64,000 nt of DNA from contig JALHMO010000004.1 in the NCBI GenBank assembly GCA_022844015.1, positions 17,553 to 81,552 on the forward strand, read 5' to 3'. Every line of letters begins with the position of its first letter. Positions within the stretch are counted from its first letter, which is position 1. Position numbers and translations under genes: made by a program. The notes below the pieces were generated by a model, which ran no database searches, was not told where the DNA came from, and saw nothing but the letters and a program-made list of their open reading frames with translations. Positions 52,443-61,605 of the stretch are shown in pieces. Origin of the DNA: Reyranella sp. Its GTDB lineage: Bacteria; Pseudomonadota; Alphaproteobacteria; Reyranellales; Reyranellaceae.

Positions 52443-53138
52443 TCACCGCACCCATACGCGGGCGACGAAGAAGGCCCCGCGCACCTCGCCCCGGTTGAGG
52501 GTGCGGCGATTGGGGCTGTCGGGCCAGGGATCGCGCACGGTCAGCTCGGTGAGCCTGATTTGGCCCGACCGGTCCTTGACGTAGCTGGCCGCAGTGAGGA
52601 CCGTGGCATGACCGACGGCGCCGATGATGAGGGGACGGCCACGGTCGAGCTCGGAAACGAGTTGCCTGGCGCCGTCGTTGGAAAAGAGTTGCGTTGCCAC
52701 GTCGGTGGCTGTGCTGCCGCCCGGCCCCGGAACGCTGGTCGAAACCATCAGCGCCGCATCGGGCAGCGCCTCGGCACCGGCCTGGAACTTGAAGCCGTAC
52801 TGGTCGATCCACTGCCCGTTGACCGCCCGAATGATCTGGGCTGCGTTCGCGCCGTCGCCATCGACCTGGCATTTGCTGCTGCCGAAAATCTTCTCGACGG
52901 CCCATTCCTGCGCCGTCTCGCGGCCCTGCAGGGAGAAGACGGCCTGGATGCAGGCCGCCCAGCACCAGTCGCGGCAGCGCTGGCGCACGGTCTCCATCTT
53001 GCCGACCTCGAGCCCAGAAACGCATTGCTGATAGCCCCGCGCATCGGCGGCGGTGCAACGCGTGGCGCCGTGCGCCATCGACGCTTGTGCCAGGGCAGCA
53101 GCCGGCAGACCGGCCATCACGAACCTGCGAGAAATCAC
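52443..53138 (-). CDS. Exported papain-like cysteine protease
   Basis: The 231-residue protein has an export signal with a twin arginine (ISRRFVMAG, residues 2-10). The papain-like triad follows: oxyanion Gln53, Cys59 in CRDWCWAACIQA, His177 in VGHATVL and Asp203 in VRDPWP. This is the AvrRpt2/C70-like CWAA pattern. I start at the GTG at 53138 because GAGGAGG lies 5 bases upstream; a farther ATG at 53159 overlaps that site. It heads a group of exported and membrane proteins. The target is unknown. Confidence 0.8.
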   Translation of the reverse strand: MISRRFVMAGLPAAALAQASMAHGATRCTAADARGYQQCVSGLEVGKMETVRQRCRDWCWAACIQAVFSLQGRETAQEWAVEKIFGSSKCQVDGDGANAAQIIRAVNGQWIDQYGFKFQAGAEALPDAALMVSTSVPGPGGSTATDVATQLFSNDGARQLVSELDRGRPLIIGAVGHATVLTAASYVKDRSGQIRLTELTVRDPWPDSPNRRTLNRGEVRGAFFVARVWVR

Positions 53139-53180
53139 GACAACCTCCTCGAATGGCATTGTTTGGACCGACAGCGTTTG

Positions 53181-53600
53181 TCACGCCCTCTTCTGCGCCC
53201 ACTTCTCGACGAGCCCCGCGATCGCCAGGAACACGGCGACCGCCGCGAAGCCCGGCAGCTTGAAGCGGGATACCGACTCGAGCGCCATCATGCCGGCCAG
53301 GAACAACGGGCCCAGGGCCAGGGGCACGCCGATGACGAAAGCCACGCCGCGCGCCACCCAGTCCGGCTTGTCATCATCGTGGACAAGCCGATCCCAGAAC
53401 AGCAGGCCGAACACGATTACGCCCAGCGGGAAGCCAAGCGCCGTGGTGGTGGAGCCCACCGCCTCGCCGATCCGGGTCGCGGTCGCATCGCCGAGCCAAC
53501 CGAGTGCGCCGAAGGCGGCCGTGAAGTAGATCGCCGCGGCGACCACGGTTCCGGCTACGCAGACGACGAGCATGAAAACGGCAGTGGCGAAATTTTTCAT
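53181..53600 (-). CDS. Small polytopic membrane protein, unknown
   Basis: The 139-residue protein has about four hydrophobic helices: FATAVFMLVVCVAGTVVAAA near 4-23, LGFPLGVIVFGLLFW near 55-69, a helix around 83-103 and LPGFAAVAVFLAIAGLV near 115-131. No family is recognised. It lies upstream of the protease gene on the same strand with a 42-base gap. Confidence 0.6.
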   Translation of the reverse strand: MKNFATAVFMLVVCVAGTVVAAAIYFTAAFGALGWLGDATATRIGEAVGSTTTALGFPLGVIVFGLLFWDRLVHDDDKPDWVARGVAFVIGVPLALGPLFLAGMMALESVSRFKLPGFAAVAVFLAIAGLVEKWAQKRA

Positions 53601-53844
53601 GGCTGCACCTCTATCGGAACGAGTTAGCGCGACGGACCGCGCAGGCGTCGATCAGCCTGTTCGACCCGTACGCCAGGGCAGCGACACCAAGCAGCGACAG
53701 GTAACCCGGGGATGTTCTTCATGGTGGTCTGTCTCCGTCCGGCTGGTACCTGCCAGCCGCAAGACGGACCATACGGAGGCGCCCCTCCGGCCGCGATTGC
53801 CGGCCATTGCCGGCGATTGCTGCCGGGCGCGCCGGCGGCGACCC

Positions 53845-54771
53845 TCAGGCCTTCACGACATATTCTGCCTGGGCGACCGTGACCGCCCCGGTCCATTTGC
53901 GCAGCTTGTCCTCCGTCAACCGCCTGAGATTCGTGAGAAATCGGGAGGTCTCCGCCTCGTCCAGGATGCCCACCGAGGGGGCGGCGCCGCGCGGATCGAG
54001 CCGGCCGATCGCCTCCTTCTGCCAGACCAGGGCACAGGTCACGACGAAGCGGCCGGGCATCGGGTTGACCGGCTCGGCCTGGCGCAGCAGCAGCAAGCGG
54101 CCTTCGCTCAGGGTCGGAACGATCGGGGCCGGCAGCCAGAGCATGGTCTCGCCCCAGCTCAGGTCCCAGAGGTGCTTGCCGATGGGTGCCGGATCCCGGG
54201 CGAAGAAGGTGTAGGCAGCGACGGGTACCCCCTTGGCGGCGATCACCGCGAGCTGGCCCTTGTGCTTGCCGACCTCGAACACCAGCGGCCCGGTCCCGCC
54301 CGACGGCTGGACGTCGGCGCCGAACGAGCGGCTGGCCGAGAAGCGCTCGACCACCAGGCGTGGATTGTCGTGGCCGCGCGGCAGCTCCAGCGTCATGTCG
54401 CGCAGCAGCGCCTGATGGGCACGGTCGAGGTTGCGGGTCGCGGCGCCGCCCAGCGACCCCAGAAGCCGCGTCACGAAGCTCAGCACCGGCAGATCGAGAT
54501 CGGACGGCTCGAGTGCCGGCGCGGGCTCGTCGGCGGATGCTCCCTTGTCCGCTCGCGAGCGCGCTACGCCGATCCAGTCGTTCATGAAGCGCGTGAGGTT
54601 CTGGGCGATCACCGGAGAGCAACCGAGGTCGCCGCGCAACAGCTTGGAGAAGCGCTGGGCGCCATCCTCGGTCTTGAACACGTGATTGCCGATCCAGTTG
54701 TCCGGATCGTTGACGTCGGCCAGCTCGCGAAAGGCGCGCCACTTGAGGTAGAGATTAGGGATGGCGGTCAT
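53845..54771 (-). CDS. Uncharacterised protein next to a caspase gene
   Basis: I do not recognise this 308-residue soluble protein. Its first 70 residues include a helical stretch with KTEDGAQRFSKLLRGDLGCS and then PVIAQNLTRFMNDWIG, which might be a helix-turn-helix. The remainder is alpha/beta with GPLVFEVGKHKGQLAVIAAK and WDLSWGETMLWLPAP. It starts 43 bases after the caspase gene on the same strand, so the two are probably cotranscribed and may work together. Confidence 0.65.
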   Translation of the reverse strand: MTAIPNLYLKWRAFRELADVNDPDNWIGNHVFKTEDGAQRFSKLLRGDLGCSPVIAQNLTRFMNDWIGVARSRADKGASADEPAPALEPSDLDLPVLSFVTRLLGSLGGAATRNLDRAHQALLRDMTLELPRGHDNPRLVVERFSASRSFGADVQPSGGTGPLVFEVGKHKGQLAVIAAKGVPVAAYTFFARDPAPIGKHLWDLSWGETMLWLPAPIVPTLSEGRLLLLRQAEPVNPMPGRFVVTCALVWQKEAIGRLDPRGAAPSVGILDEAETSRFLTNLRRLTEDKLRKWTGAVTVAQAEYVVKA

Positions 54772-54814
54772 GGGGCGGTGATCCGGTTGTGGCGACGCCG
54801 CGTGCCGGAGGCCC

Positions 54815-56509
54815 TCAGCGCCCGGCTGCCTGTTCCGCCCACTTGATGTGCTCCTCGGCCGCGTGCATCAGCAGCCCGGTTTCCTTCTGCACCCGCGCTT
54901 TGACGAGATTTTGGCGAGCCTCCTCGGTGCGTGCCTCCCGCAACCTGGGTTCCTGCAGGAGGAGCTGATAGATCACGCGCGGATTGGCTGAGCGCACCAG
55001 GCAGCCTATCAATGTATCGGCGACGTAACAGGGGAGCTGCCGGGGCGAGCCCGATGGGGAGGGGACCGGGACCGTGATGGTACCGCGCCACGCCCGTTCG
55101 TTGAACCTCTTGGCGATCTCCTCATCGTCTCCCAGCATCATCTTCATCAGGCTCAGGGAGCTGAGATTGGCGAGCGTGTACCGCGCGGCATGGGCGGCGT
55201 CGGTGAAGACGATGTAGTTGAACCCCTCCCATGACGAGATCCACGCGTTGGGATTGGACCGGGGGAGATCGTCGCGCTCGAAGTAGACCCGCGCATAGCG
55301 CTCGATGCCGAGGCGCTTCTCCTCGTCCTCGATGCAGCAGTACCATTCGACGAAGCGGAAGCGATAGCCATGCGGCGTAGCCGTGGCGGGAAACTCGGTG
55401 GAGAGAAGCGTTCCCAGATCCTGGCGCGCCTGGCCCGGTGGATCGACCGGGCTCGCGCCTGGGGTCGCCGTCGGGTCACGAATCCAGCCGTACCACGCCA
55501 GCGAGAATGCGCAGGCCAACAGGAAGACTCCGAACGCCGCGATCAGCGGTCTCCGCCACGACCAGCGCCGAGGTGCCACAGTGGCCGGCGGTGCGGGCAC
55601 AGCGGCAATTGCCGCGCTGGCCACCGCCGGCTCACCGACCTCGCCCTCCTTCGCCGCTGGCGCGTCGAGCCGACCACCCGAATCCGGCCTTTCGACCGCT
55701 TCCTGACGCGCCACCCTGCGATCCGCCGCCACCAGGGGCGGCAGCGAGCCGTGCATGTACAGGGCGGGCTTCTGCCGCCCGGTCGTGGCCTCGCGCACCC
55801 GGTCCGCTGCCTCGACGAAAACGTCGTGGATGCGCCGGCCCCGCTCGAGGAGGCCCGGCAGGACCTCGACCAATGCCGTAGCATAGGGGCTGCGGTCGCT
55901 GCTGCCGTCCTCGGCCACCTCGCCTGCGGCGGTCGAGTAGACCACCAGCATGCCCTCCGACGGGAGCTTCAGCGCGGCCAGGCCCTGCGTCACGTCGCGT
56001 GAGGACACCGCCATGGTGGGCAGCGGATTGTTGCGGCAGGCGTCGAGCACGATGACGTTTGCCTTGCGCGGCATGCGCGCCAGCTCGGCCACGATCTCGT
56101 CTACCCTGAGCGCGCCCACCGCGAGATGCCGGCTCGACGGTATGTTGGCATTCACCGGCAGCAGGTAGTTGGTTCCGTCGTGCTGGATGCCGTGCCCGGC
56201 ATAGTAGAACAGGGCGACCGATGCCGCCCCGGCCTGCTCGAGGCGCGTGCAGAAGTCGACGACCGCGCCGTGAAAGGTGGGCTTGTCGGCATTCTCGAGG
56301 ATGGTGACCGCGAAGCCGAGCCGGCGGAGCGCGCCGCCCACCAGCCGAACGTCGTTCACGGGGTTGCCGAGCGCGCCCTGGACATAGAGCGCATTGCCGA
56401 CGAGCAGCGCCATGCGCGGCTCGTCGCCGGACGGCATGGGTTCTTCCGCGCCGCCGTCCCGCTCCTGTTGTCGCTCCGTCTCGCCAGAACCGAAATATCG
56501 TGAGGCCAT
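54815..56509 (-). CDS. Membrane-anchored caspase-family (C14) protease
   Basis: The 564-residue protein has an N-terminal caspase-like domain (about 30-255) beginning MALLVGNALYVQGALGNPVNDV. The catalytic His106 lies in YYAGHG and Cys158 in LDACRNNP. One membrane helix (about 320-342) follows a proline/alanine linker. The C-terminal domain (about 365-564) is unrecognised and has FRFVEWYCCIEDEEKRLGIE. Prokaryotic caspases act in stress responses, programmed death and phage defence. The ATG at 56509 lies 11 codons inside the open frame and fits the family start. Confidence 0.85.
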   Translation of the reverse strand: MASRYFGSGETERQQERDGGAEEPMPSGDEPRMALLVGNALYVQGALGNPVNDVRLVGGALRRLGFAVTILENADKPTFHGAVVDFCTRLEQAGAASVALFYYAGHGIQHDGTNYLLPVNANIPSSRHLAVGALRVDEIVAELARMPRKANVIVLDACRNNPLPTMAVSSRDVTQGLAALKLPSEGMLVVYSTAAGEVAEDGSSDRSPYATALVEVLPGLLERGRRIHDVFVEAADRVREATTGRQKPALYMHGSLPPLVAADRRVARQEAVERPDSGGRLDAPAAKEGEVGEPAVASAAIAAVPAPPATVAPRRWSWRRPLIAAFGVFLLACAFSLAWYGWIRDPTATPGASPVDPPGQARQDLGTLLSTEFPATATPHGYRFRFVEWYCCIEDEEKRLGIERYARVYFERDDLPRSNPNAWISSWEGFNYIVFTDAAHAARYTLANLSSLSLMKMMLGDDEEIAKRFNERAWRGTITVPVPSPSGSPRQLPCYVADTLIGCLVRSANPRVIYQLLLQEPRLREARTEEARQNLVKARVQKETGLLMHAAEEHIKWAEQAAGR

Positions 56510-56609
56510 GGCCCGCCGCCGTTGGCAGGCAGTATAGGTCACGCCGGCCAGGACGGCGATGGCGGCGACATGGCACCGCCGCCGTCAATCGCAGGTTTAG
56601 AGGATCCGG

Positions 56610-57158
56610 TCAGGCCGGAACCTCGGAGCACGACGCCCGCCGCAGCTTGCCGAAGCGGCCATAGGCGGCGATCTGGGGCGTCTGGACGCTCGTCTGCCAC
56701 ACGCCATTGCGCTGCTCGACATCGACGTACCCCAAGGTGACGTTGGCATGCCACTGCGACCAGGCCCCCGTGGGACCGTTGCCTCCTCGGGCGATCCTGA
56801 TCTCGCGTGCCGCCTTGGCGACGAGGCTCACCCGGCCCTTCCACTGCAGACCGTTCAGCCTGTCCGCGTCATTGAGCTTGCCGCCCTGGCCGGAGATCTG
56901 GCGCTCGACGTTCACCGCCTCGAGGTAGATCGTGTAGGGCGTGTTCGACTGTGGACCCAGCGCGAGGGCGAAGCCACCCGACTGGGGCGTCACGTCGAGA
57001 GCCGTGACGATCTTGTCGCCGCAGCCCTGGCGCATCGCCATGAAGGCTCGCATCGCCTCGTTCGCGGCGGTGATGTCGGCGGGGCTCGGTGCCGCCGAGG
57101 CGGTTGCACCGACCGACAGCGCAGCGGTTGCAAAGGCGGCGAAAAGTGTCTTGCGCAT
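56610..57158 (-). CDS. Exported protein, unknown
   Basis: The 182-residue protein has a Sec signal peptide (about 1-22, ending ASA) with CAGGAG 7 bases before the ATG. The mature part is mixed alpha/beta with NEAMRAFMAMRQGCGDKIVT, VNVERQISGQGGKLNDADRL and a pair of cysteines. No family is recognised. It sits between the caspase gene and another exported protein, all on the minus strand. Confidence 0.7.
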   Translation of the reverse strand: MRKTLFAAFATAALSVGATASAAPSPADITAANEAMRAFMAMRQGCGDKIVTALDVTPQSGGFALALGPQSNTPYTIYLEAVNVERQISGQGGKLNDADRLNGLQWKGRVSLVAKAAREIRIARGGNGPTGAWSQWHANVTLGYVDVEQRNGVWQTSVQTPQIAAYGRFGKLRRASCSEVPA

Positions 57159-57460
57159 GAATGGCTCCTGTTGGGTTGCGACGATCGGGTCAATTGAACG
57201 GGTGCGTGGTGTTTTGCCGGGCTTTGCGGCACCTCTCGGGACGGAGGCGGCTTCTCTCGCCCACGGCGCCGGCGAGGCGATAGTCAGGCGGGAAGCCGCC
57301 CTGCGAGATCGATCGATCATAGATGTCTCCTCGTCTGGGAGCGGCGGCCACACCGTGCCGCGCCACACACTCACTCGACGGACGGGGGCCTGGATTTTGA
57401 CAGGCGTGGCAAAATTTTGCCGACCCGGCGGGACTCTGCCGTGGAGGGCTTGCGGGACGA
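57159..57460. promoter_or_regulatory. Intergenic region with a 14-base palindrome
   Basis: The perfect palindrome GGCAAAATTTTGCC lies at 57408-57421, six bases after a TTGACA hexamer at 57397-57402 that reads on the plus strand. The flanking genes are both on the minus strand. The palindrome could be an operator or the stem of a terminator for the gene at 57461. Nothing else was recognised in this 302-base gap. Confidence 0.35.
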
Positions 57461-58051
57461 TCAGCGCCGCGCGGCGTCCCGCGTGCAGATCATGTTCGGG
57501 TAAGCGAGCTTGTGCTGCGGCAACGCCGCCGGGGAGAAGCCTTTCGGCCAGTATCCGCCGCGCTCGAACGTCGTGCGCAGGTCACGCGCGATCGTCTCGG
57601 CTTCGAAGAAGCCCTCCAGACGATAGATCTCGGTCAGCGTGTCGGTGCGCGGCGCGATCACGCTGATCGTCGGGAACTCGGTCAGCTTGAGATGCAGCGC
57701 CATGCGGCGGGCGAACTCGTCTGCCTGTGGCGGGCCGTAGACGAAGACCGCGATGCCCGCAAGCTGGTTGAGATGCGGGCACGGCAGCACCTTCTGCGCA
57801 AGCATCTGGGAATAGCTGGATCCCTGGCTGCCGAAGACCACGACCATCGGCTTGAGGGTCTCGACGGCCTTCTCGAAGGCTTCGAGCGTGCCCGCCTTGC
57901 CCCAGCCGATCTGGCGACCCGATAACTCGTTGCCCGGCAGGCGATCGAAGGCATCGGCGGCGGCCTGGGCGGCGGCCGGGCCGGCGGTCGCGGCCAGCAC
58001 CGGCAGGGCCAGGGACGCAATCAGGCCGGCAATGCGCTTGGTGGCAAACAT
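57461..58051 (-). CDS. Exported thioredoxin-fold-like protein without CxxC
   Basis: The 196-residue protein has a Sec signal peptide (about 1-28, ending AAAQA) and CAGGAG before the ATG. It then follows a thioredoxin-like order: a strand KPMVVVFGSQGSSYSQMLAQ where CxxC would normally occur, VFVYGPPQADEFARRMA, TEFPTISVIAP with the cis-Pro turn, and GFFEAETIARDL. The redox cysteines are replaced by Ser, so it is unlikely to be an oxidoreductase. The fold assignment is by pattern only. Confidence 0.65.
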   Translation of the reverse strand: MFATKRIAGLIASLALPVLAATAGPAAAQAAADAFDRLPGNELSGRQIGWGKAGTLEAFEKAVETLKPMVVVFGSQGSSYSQMLAQKVLPCPHLNQLAGIAVFVYGPPQADEFARRMALHLKLTEFPTISVIAPRTDTLTEIYRLEGFFEAETIARDLRTTFERGGYWPKGFSPAALPQHKLAYPNMICTRDAARR

Positions 58052-58319
58052 GTCGTCTCTCCTGGGTTCGGTCGGCGCCATCCTGACGCCGGTATGCAAA
58101 TGACCACCGGACCCATGGGGAAGCGATTGCCGGCCATTGGAGGGAGATTGCCAACGCCTCCCGGTCCAGCCACCGCTCTGTGTGGCGCGGGCGCCCCAGC
58201 GGCGCTTGGCGGTGGTTGCCGGCTGTTGCAGCGGCGCCACGTCCCAGGTTCGAACGACGGAAAGTGCGTCCTTTTCCCTTCCGGCCACGGCGCAATTCTT
58301 GCGGGAGCGCGGGCGATCC

Positions 58320-58625
58320 ATGAAGATCAGGCAGGGTGCTTTGGGGGCAACAGTGAAGGACGATTTGCGAATCGACTCACGGCGCATGGATTTTCTTCAG
58401 CGGGTCCTCGAGGGAATGGCGGACGACGCCGACGAGGCCGAGGGGCGGCTCCGGGACAATCCAACGGACTATGCGGCAGGGCGCCGTGTCGAGACCATTT
58501 ACGCGTTGGCCAACCATATCCTGGACGGCATGCAAGTGCTGCGTACCCGGCATCGGCGTCATGCCATGATCCATATCGTCCGCGACGAGGCGAGTGCTCG
58601 GGCATATCGGCAATCGCTCGGGTAG
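58320..58625 (+). CDS. Small helical protein, unknown
   Basis: The 101-residue frame has helical composition: DSRRMDFLQRVLEGMADDAD near 18-38, then DYAAGRRVETIYALANHILDG. No family is recognised. The ATG at 58320 has GGGAGCG about 12 bases upstream, and a GTG at 58353 is an alternative start. It is divergent from the thioredoxin-like gene; the 268 bases between carry a repeat of a 17-base motif also found at 53793. Confidence 0.5.
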   Translation: MKIRQGALGATVKDDLRIDSRRMDFLQRVLEGMADDADEAEGRLRDNPTDYAAGRRVETIYALANHILDGMQVLRTRHRRHAMIHIVRDEASARAYRQSLG

Positions 58626-58708
58626 CTCGCCGCCCGACCTTGACCGCGTCGAACCGTGATGCAAAAGCGCGGGCGATCCGCCATGGTGAGGGGGCCCATA
58701 TTGCGAAT

Positions 58709-59566
58709 ATGCTCGGCGTCTCTCAGACCCTGGGCCCGTTGAACTTGCTCCAAGAAATCACTGACTTGCGCGACGAAGCCGACGAGTTGCACCGCCTGCT
58801 GAAGTCGCTGGATCGCGCCGACTGGCGACGCCCGACCCTGTTCAAGGCGTGGACGATCGACGATATCGTGCGTCATCTCCACATGGGCGATCGAATGGGC
58901 CTCGCCTCGGCGACATCGCCCGAAGACTTCCGCTCCCTCATGGACGACATCCGCGCCCGGCGTGCCGAGAGCGCAAGCCGCCTGGAGGAGACAAGGCGAC
59001 GGTTGAACGGCCTCGGCGGTCCCGAGCTGCTCGGGCAGTGGCGGGAGACGCTCGATCGCCTGTGTGCGGCCCTGGCCGAGAAGACACCCGACACTCGCCT
59101 GGTCTGGGCCGGCCCTGACATGGGCGTCGCCATGTTCACCACGGCGCGGCAGATGGAAATATGGGCGCACGGACAGGCAGTCTACGACCTGCTCGGGGTC
59201 GAGCGACCTGCGCCGTCGCCCCGCCTGCGCAACATCGCCGAGATCGGCGTGCGCACCTTTGGCTGGGCCTACCGGAACCGGGGGCTCCCCGTGCCTGACA
59301 TTCGGCCCTTCATCGACCTGACGACGCCGTTCGGCGAAAGCTGGATCTGGAACACGCCGTCCGCCGACGAAGCCGTGACAGGAGACGCCTTCGCCTTCTG
59401 TCAGGTGGTGACCCAGACCCGCAACGCCGCCGACACCAGCCTGCAGATTTCCGGGCCGATTGCCCGGCATTGGATGAGTATCGCCCAATGCTTCGCTGGC
59501 CCGCCCGAGACGCCGCCCGCCGCCGGCGCGCGCCGGGCCGGCTCCGTGTCGGCCCGGGCGTCCTGA
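58709..59566 (+). CDS. TIGR03084-type metal-binding protein (DinB/mycothiol-isomerase-like)
   Basis: The 285-residue protein has a DinB-like four-helix N-terminal domain with ADWRRPTLFKAWTIDDIVRH then LHMGDR, and VWAGPDMGVAMFTTARQMEI then WAHGQ near residues 131-155. These His and Glu/Asp positions match the TIGR03084 family. A thiol-dependent isomerase or hydrolase role is inferred from the fold. It precedes the citrate-lyase-like gene by 30 bases on the same strand. Confidence 0.83.
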   Translation: MLGVSQTLGPLNLLQEITDLRDEADELHRLLKSLDRADWRRPTLFKAWTIDDIVRHLHMGDRMGLASATSPEDFRSLMDDIRARRAESASRLEETRRRLNGLGGPELLGQWRETLDRLCAALAEKTPDTRLVWAGPDMGVAMFTTARQMEIWAHGQAVYDLLGVERPAPSPRLRNIAEIGVRTFGWAYRNRGLPVPDIRPFIDLTTPFGESWIWNTPSADEAVTGDAFAFCQVVTQTRNAADTSLQISGPIARHWMSIAQCFAGPPETPPAAGARRAGSVSARAS

Positions 59567-59596
59567 CCTTCACAAGATCTGCCGCCGGGGAAAGAC

Positions 59597-60382
59597 ATGG
59601 CCCGCACGCCGCAACCGATCCGATCCGACATCGCCTGGAGCAACCGCACGCGCATCGTGGTGCGCGGCAAGAGCCTGCCGGAGGAGGTGATCGGCGAGCT
59701 CAATCTCGGCGACTTCTCCTACCTGCAGCTCACCGGCCGCATGCCGACGCGCGAGCAATCGCGGGTCTTCAACGCCATCCTGGTCACGCTGGTCGAGCAT
59801 GGCCTGACGCCGAGCGCGATCGCCGCCCGGCTCACCTACGCCGGCGCTCCGGAATCGATGCAGGCGGCCGTCGCCGCGGGCCTGTGCGGCCTCGGCACGG
59901 TGTTCGTCGGCAGCATGGAGAGCGCGGCGCGCCTGCTCTACGAGACGCTGCCCGATGGGCCGGCCGGCGTCGATCTCGAGGCCCGGGCGCGCGACGTGGC
60001 CAAGTCCTATGCCGACGCCCGGCGCATCCTTCCCGGCATCGGCCATCCGATCCACAAGCCGGTCGATCCGCGCGCGCCCCGCCTGTTCCAGGTGGCCGGG
60101 GAATGCGGCCTCGACGGCAGCTACTGCGCCTTGATGCGCCTGATCGCGCAGGAGGCCGAGCGGCTTTCGGGAAAGCCGCTGCCCGTCAACGCCACCGGTG
60201 CAATCGGCGCGCTGTGCTGCGAGCTGGGCTTCCCCTGGAAGGTGGTGCGGGGTTTCGGCGTGATGGCGCGCGCGGTCGGGCTGGTTGGCCACATCATGGA
60301 GGAAGCCGAGCGTCCGATTGCCAGCGAGGTCTGGCTGCGCACCGAGGAAGAAGCCAGCCGGCACGTCCGTGAGCCCGACTGA
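59597..60382 (+). CDS. Citryl-CoA lyase-like (citrate synthase superfamily) protein
   Basis: The 261-residue short citrate-synthase-like protein has GIGHPIHKPVDPRAPRL near residues 152-168, the usual catalytic His site, and RAVGLVGHIMEE near 226-238. At the NVDGAI position, where citrate synthases have the catalytic Asp, the sequence is VNATGAIGAL (Thr replaces Asp). The reaction may therefore be different. Likely roles are cleavage of a citryl- or malyl-type CoA ester. It lies between the TIGR03084 gene and an Ldh-family gene. Confidence 0.8.
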   Translation: MARTPQPIRSDIAWSNRTRIVVRGKSLPEEVIGELNLGDFSYLQLTGRMPTREQSRVFNAILVTLVEHGLTPSAIAARLTYAGAPESMQAAVAAGLCGLGTVFVGSMESAARLLYETLPDGPAGVDLEARARDVAKSYADARRILPGIGHPIHKPVDPRAPRLFQVAGECGLDGSYCALMRLIAQEAERLSGKPLPVNATGAIGALCCELGFPWKVVRGFGVMARAVGLVGHIMEEAERPIASEVWLRTEEEASRHVREPD

Positions 60383-60540
60383 TGGTGCATCCCTCGCTCC
60401 AACCCCCGCCGTCCTCCAGAGCTCGGCGAAGAAAACAATCGTCCGCAACTGCAGGGCGGTTCACCGCCAGCGCGATTGAACCCTGATCGGTGCCCGGGCC
60501 GACAGGACAGAGCCAGCTTCCGAAGAGAGGACCGACCAGT

Positions 60541-61605
60541 ATGCCCGCCCCTTACGCAACGCATCGTCGCCAGCTCCAGCTGATCCTGGAGGCCTGGGGC
60601 ATGCCGGAAGCGACCGCGGCCAGCACCGCCGAGATCATGAGCTGGGCCGATCTGCACGGCATCGACACGCACGGCATCTCGATGGTCCCGCCCTATGACG
60701 AACGCCGGCGTCTCGGCAAGATCGACATGCGGGCCTCGCCCAGCACGACGCGTGAGACCGCGGTATCGGCCGTGATCGACGGTGGCGGCGGCCTCGGCCA
60801 TGCCAACGCCCGGCGCGGCATGGAACTCGCGATCGAGAAGGCGAAGGCGGGCGGTATCGGCATGGTGGCGGTACGCAACTCGGCGCATTTCGGTGCCTGC
60901 GGCTTCTACGCCCTGATGGCAGTGGAGGCCGGGCTGATCGGCATGGTGACGACCTCGGCGAGCGGCATCCAGGTCGCCCCGACCTACGGTGCCCAGGCGC
61001 GCTTCGGTACCGACCCGATCGCCTTCGGCGCACCGGGCAGGCCCGGCGAGCCGTTCCTGCTCGACATGGCGACGACGACCGTGGCGGCCGGCAAGATCCG
61101 CAACAAGGCCAACGAGAACCTGCCGACGCCGCCCGGCTGGCTGGTGACCGCCGAGGGCAAGCCGAGCATCGACCCACGAGAGGTCAGCAAAGGCGGTTTC
61201 ATGACGCCACTCGGCGGCTCGCCCGAGGGCAGCAGCCACAAGGGCTACGGTCTGGCCGCCATGGTCAACATCCTGTCATCGGCCCTGTCCGGCGCGACCA
61301 TGGTGACGGACCCGATGCACACCAAGAAACCCGGCACGATGGATATCGGCCATTTCCTGCTGGCCCTCGACCCTGGCCTCTTCCGGGATCCCGCCGAGTT
61401 TCGCGCCGAGGTCGCGGCGTTCTGCGACGCGCTGCGCACCACCAGGCCTGCCGAGCCGGGCAGACCCGTAATGGTGGCAGGCGATCCCGAGCGGCGCACT
61501 GCAGCGCAGCGGATGAAGAGCGGCATCCCCGTGGGCCCGAACCTCCTGGCCAAGGTCCGAGACGTCGCAATCGCTTCGGGCGCGGCATGGATCATGGACG
61601 GCTAG
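60541..61605 (+). CDS. Ldh-family (malate/L-lactate/ureidoglycolate-type) dehydrogenase
   Basis: The 354-residue NAD(P)-dependent enzyme belongs to the Ldh_2 family, not the classical malate dehydrogenases. It has DLHGIDTHGISMVPPY near residue 38 with the catalytic His, RNSAHFGACGFYALMA near 117, ARFGTDPIAFGAP near 155-167 and SSHKGYGLAAMVNILSS near 230. It oxidises a 2-hydroxyacid. The ATG at 60541 starts the conserved part; an in-frame ATG is 51 bases upstream. Confidence 0.88.
   Translation: MPAPYATHRRQLQLILEAWGMPEATAASTAEIMSWADLHGIDTHGISMVPPYDERRRLGKIDMRASPSTTRETAVSAVIDGGGGLGHANARRGMELAIEKAKAGGIGMVAVRNSAHFGACGFYALMAVEAGLIGMVTTSASGIQVAPTYGAQARFGTDPIAFGAPGRPGEPFLLDMATTTVAAGKIRNKANENLPTPPGWLVTAEGKPSIDPREVSKGGFMTPLGGSPEGSSHKGYGLAAMVNILSSALSGATMVTDPMHTKKPGTMDIGHFLLALDPGLFRDPAEFRAEVAAFCDALRTTRPAEPGRPVMVAGDPERRTAAQRMKSGIPVGPNLLAKVRDVAIASGAAWIMDG

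Noticed and set aside
53625..53722. Small ORF with ATG and GGAG that could encode a single-span peptide after one frameshift
   Set aside because: The ATG frame gives an unlikely 32-residue peptide, and the better-looking frame lacks a start codon; evidence is too weak.
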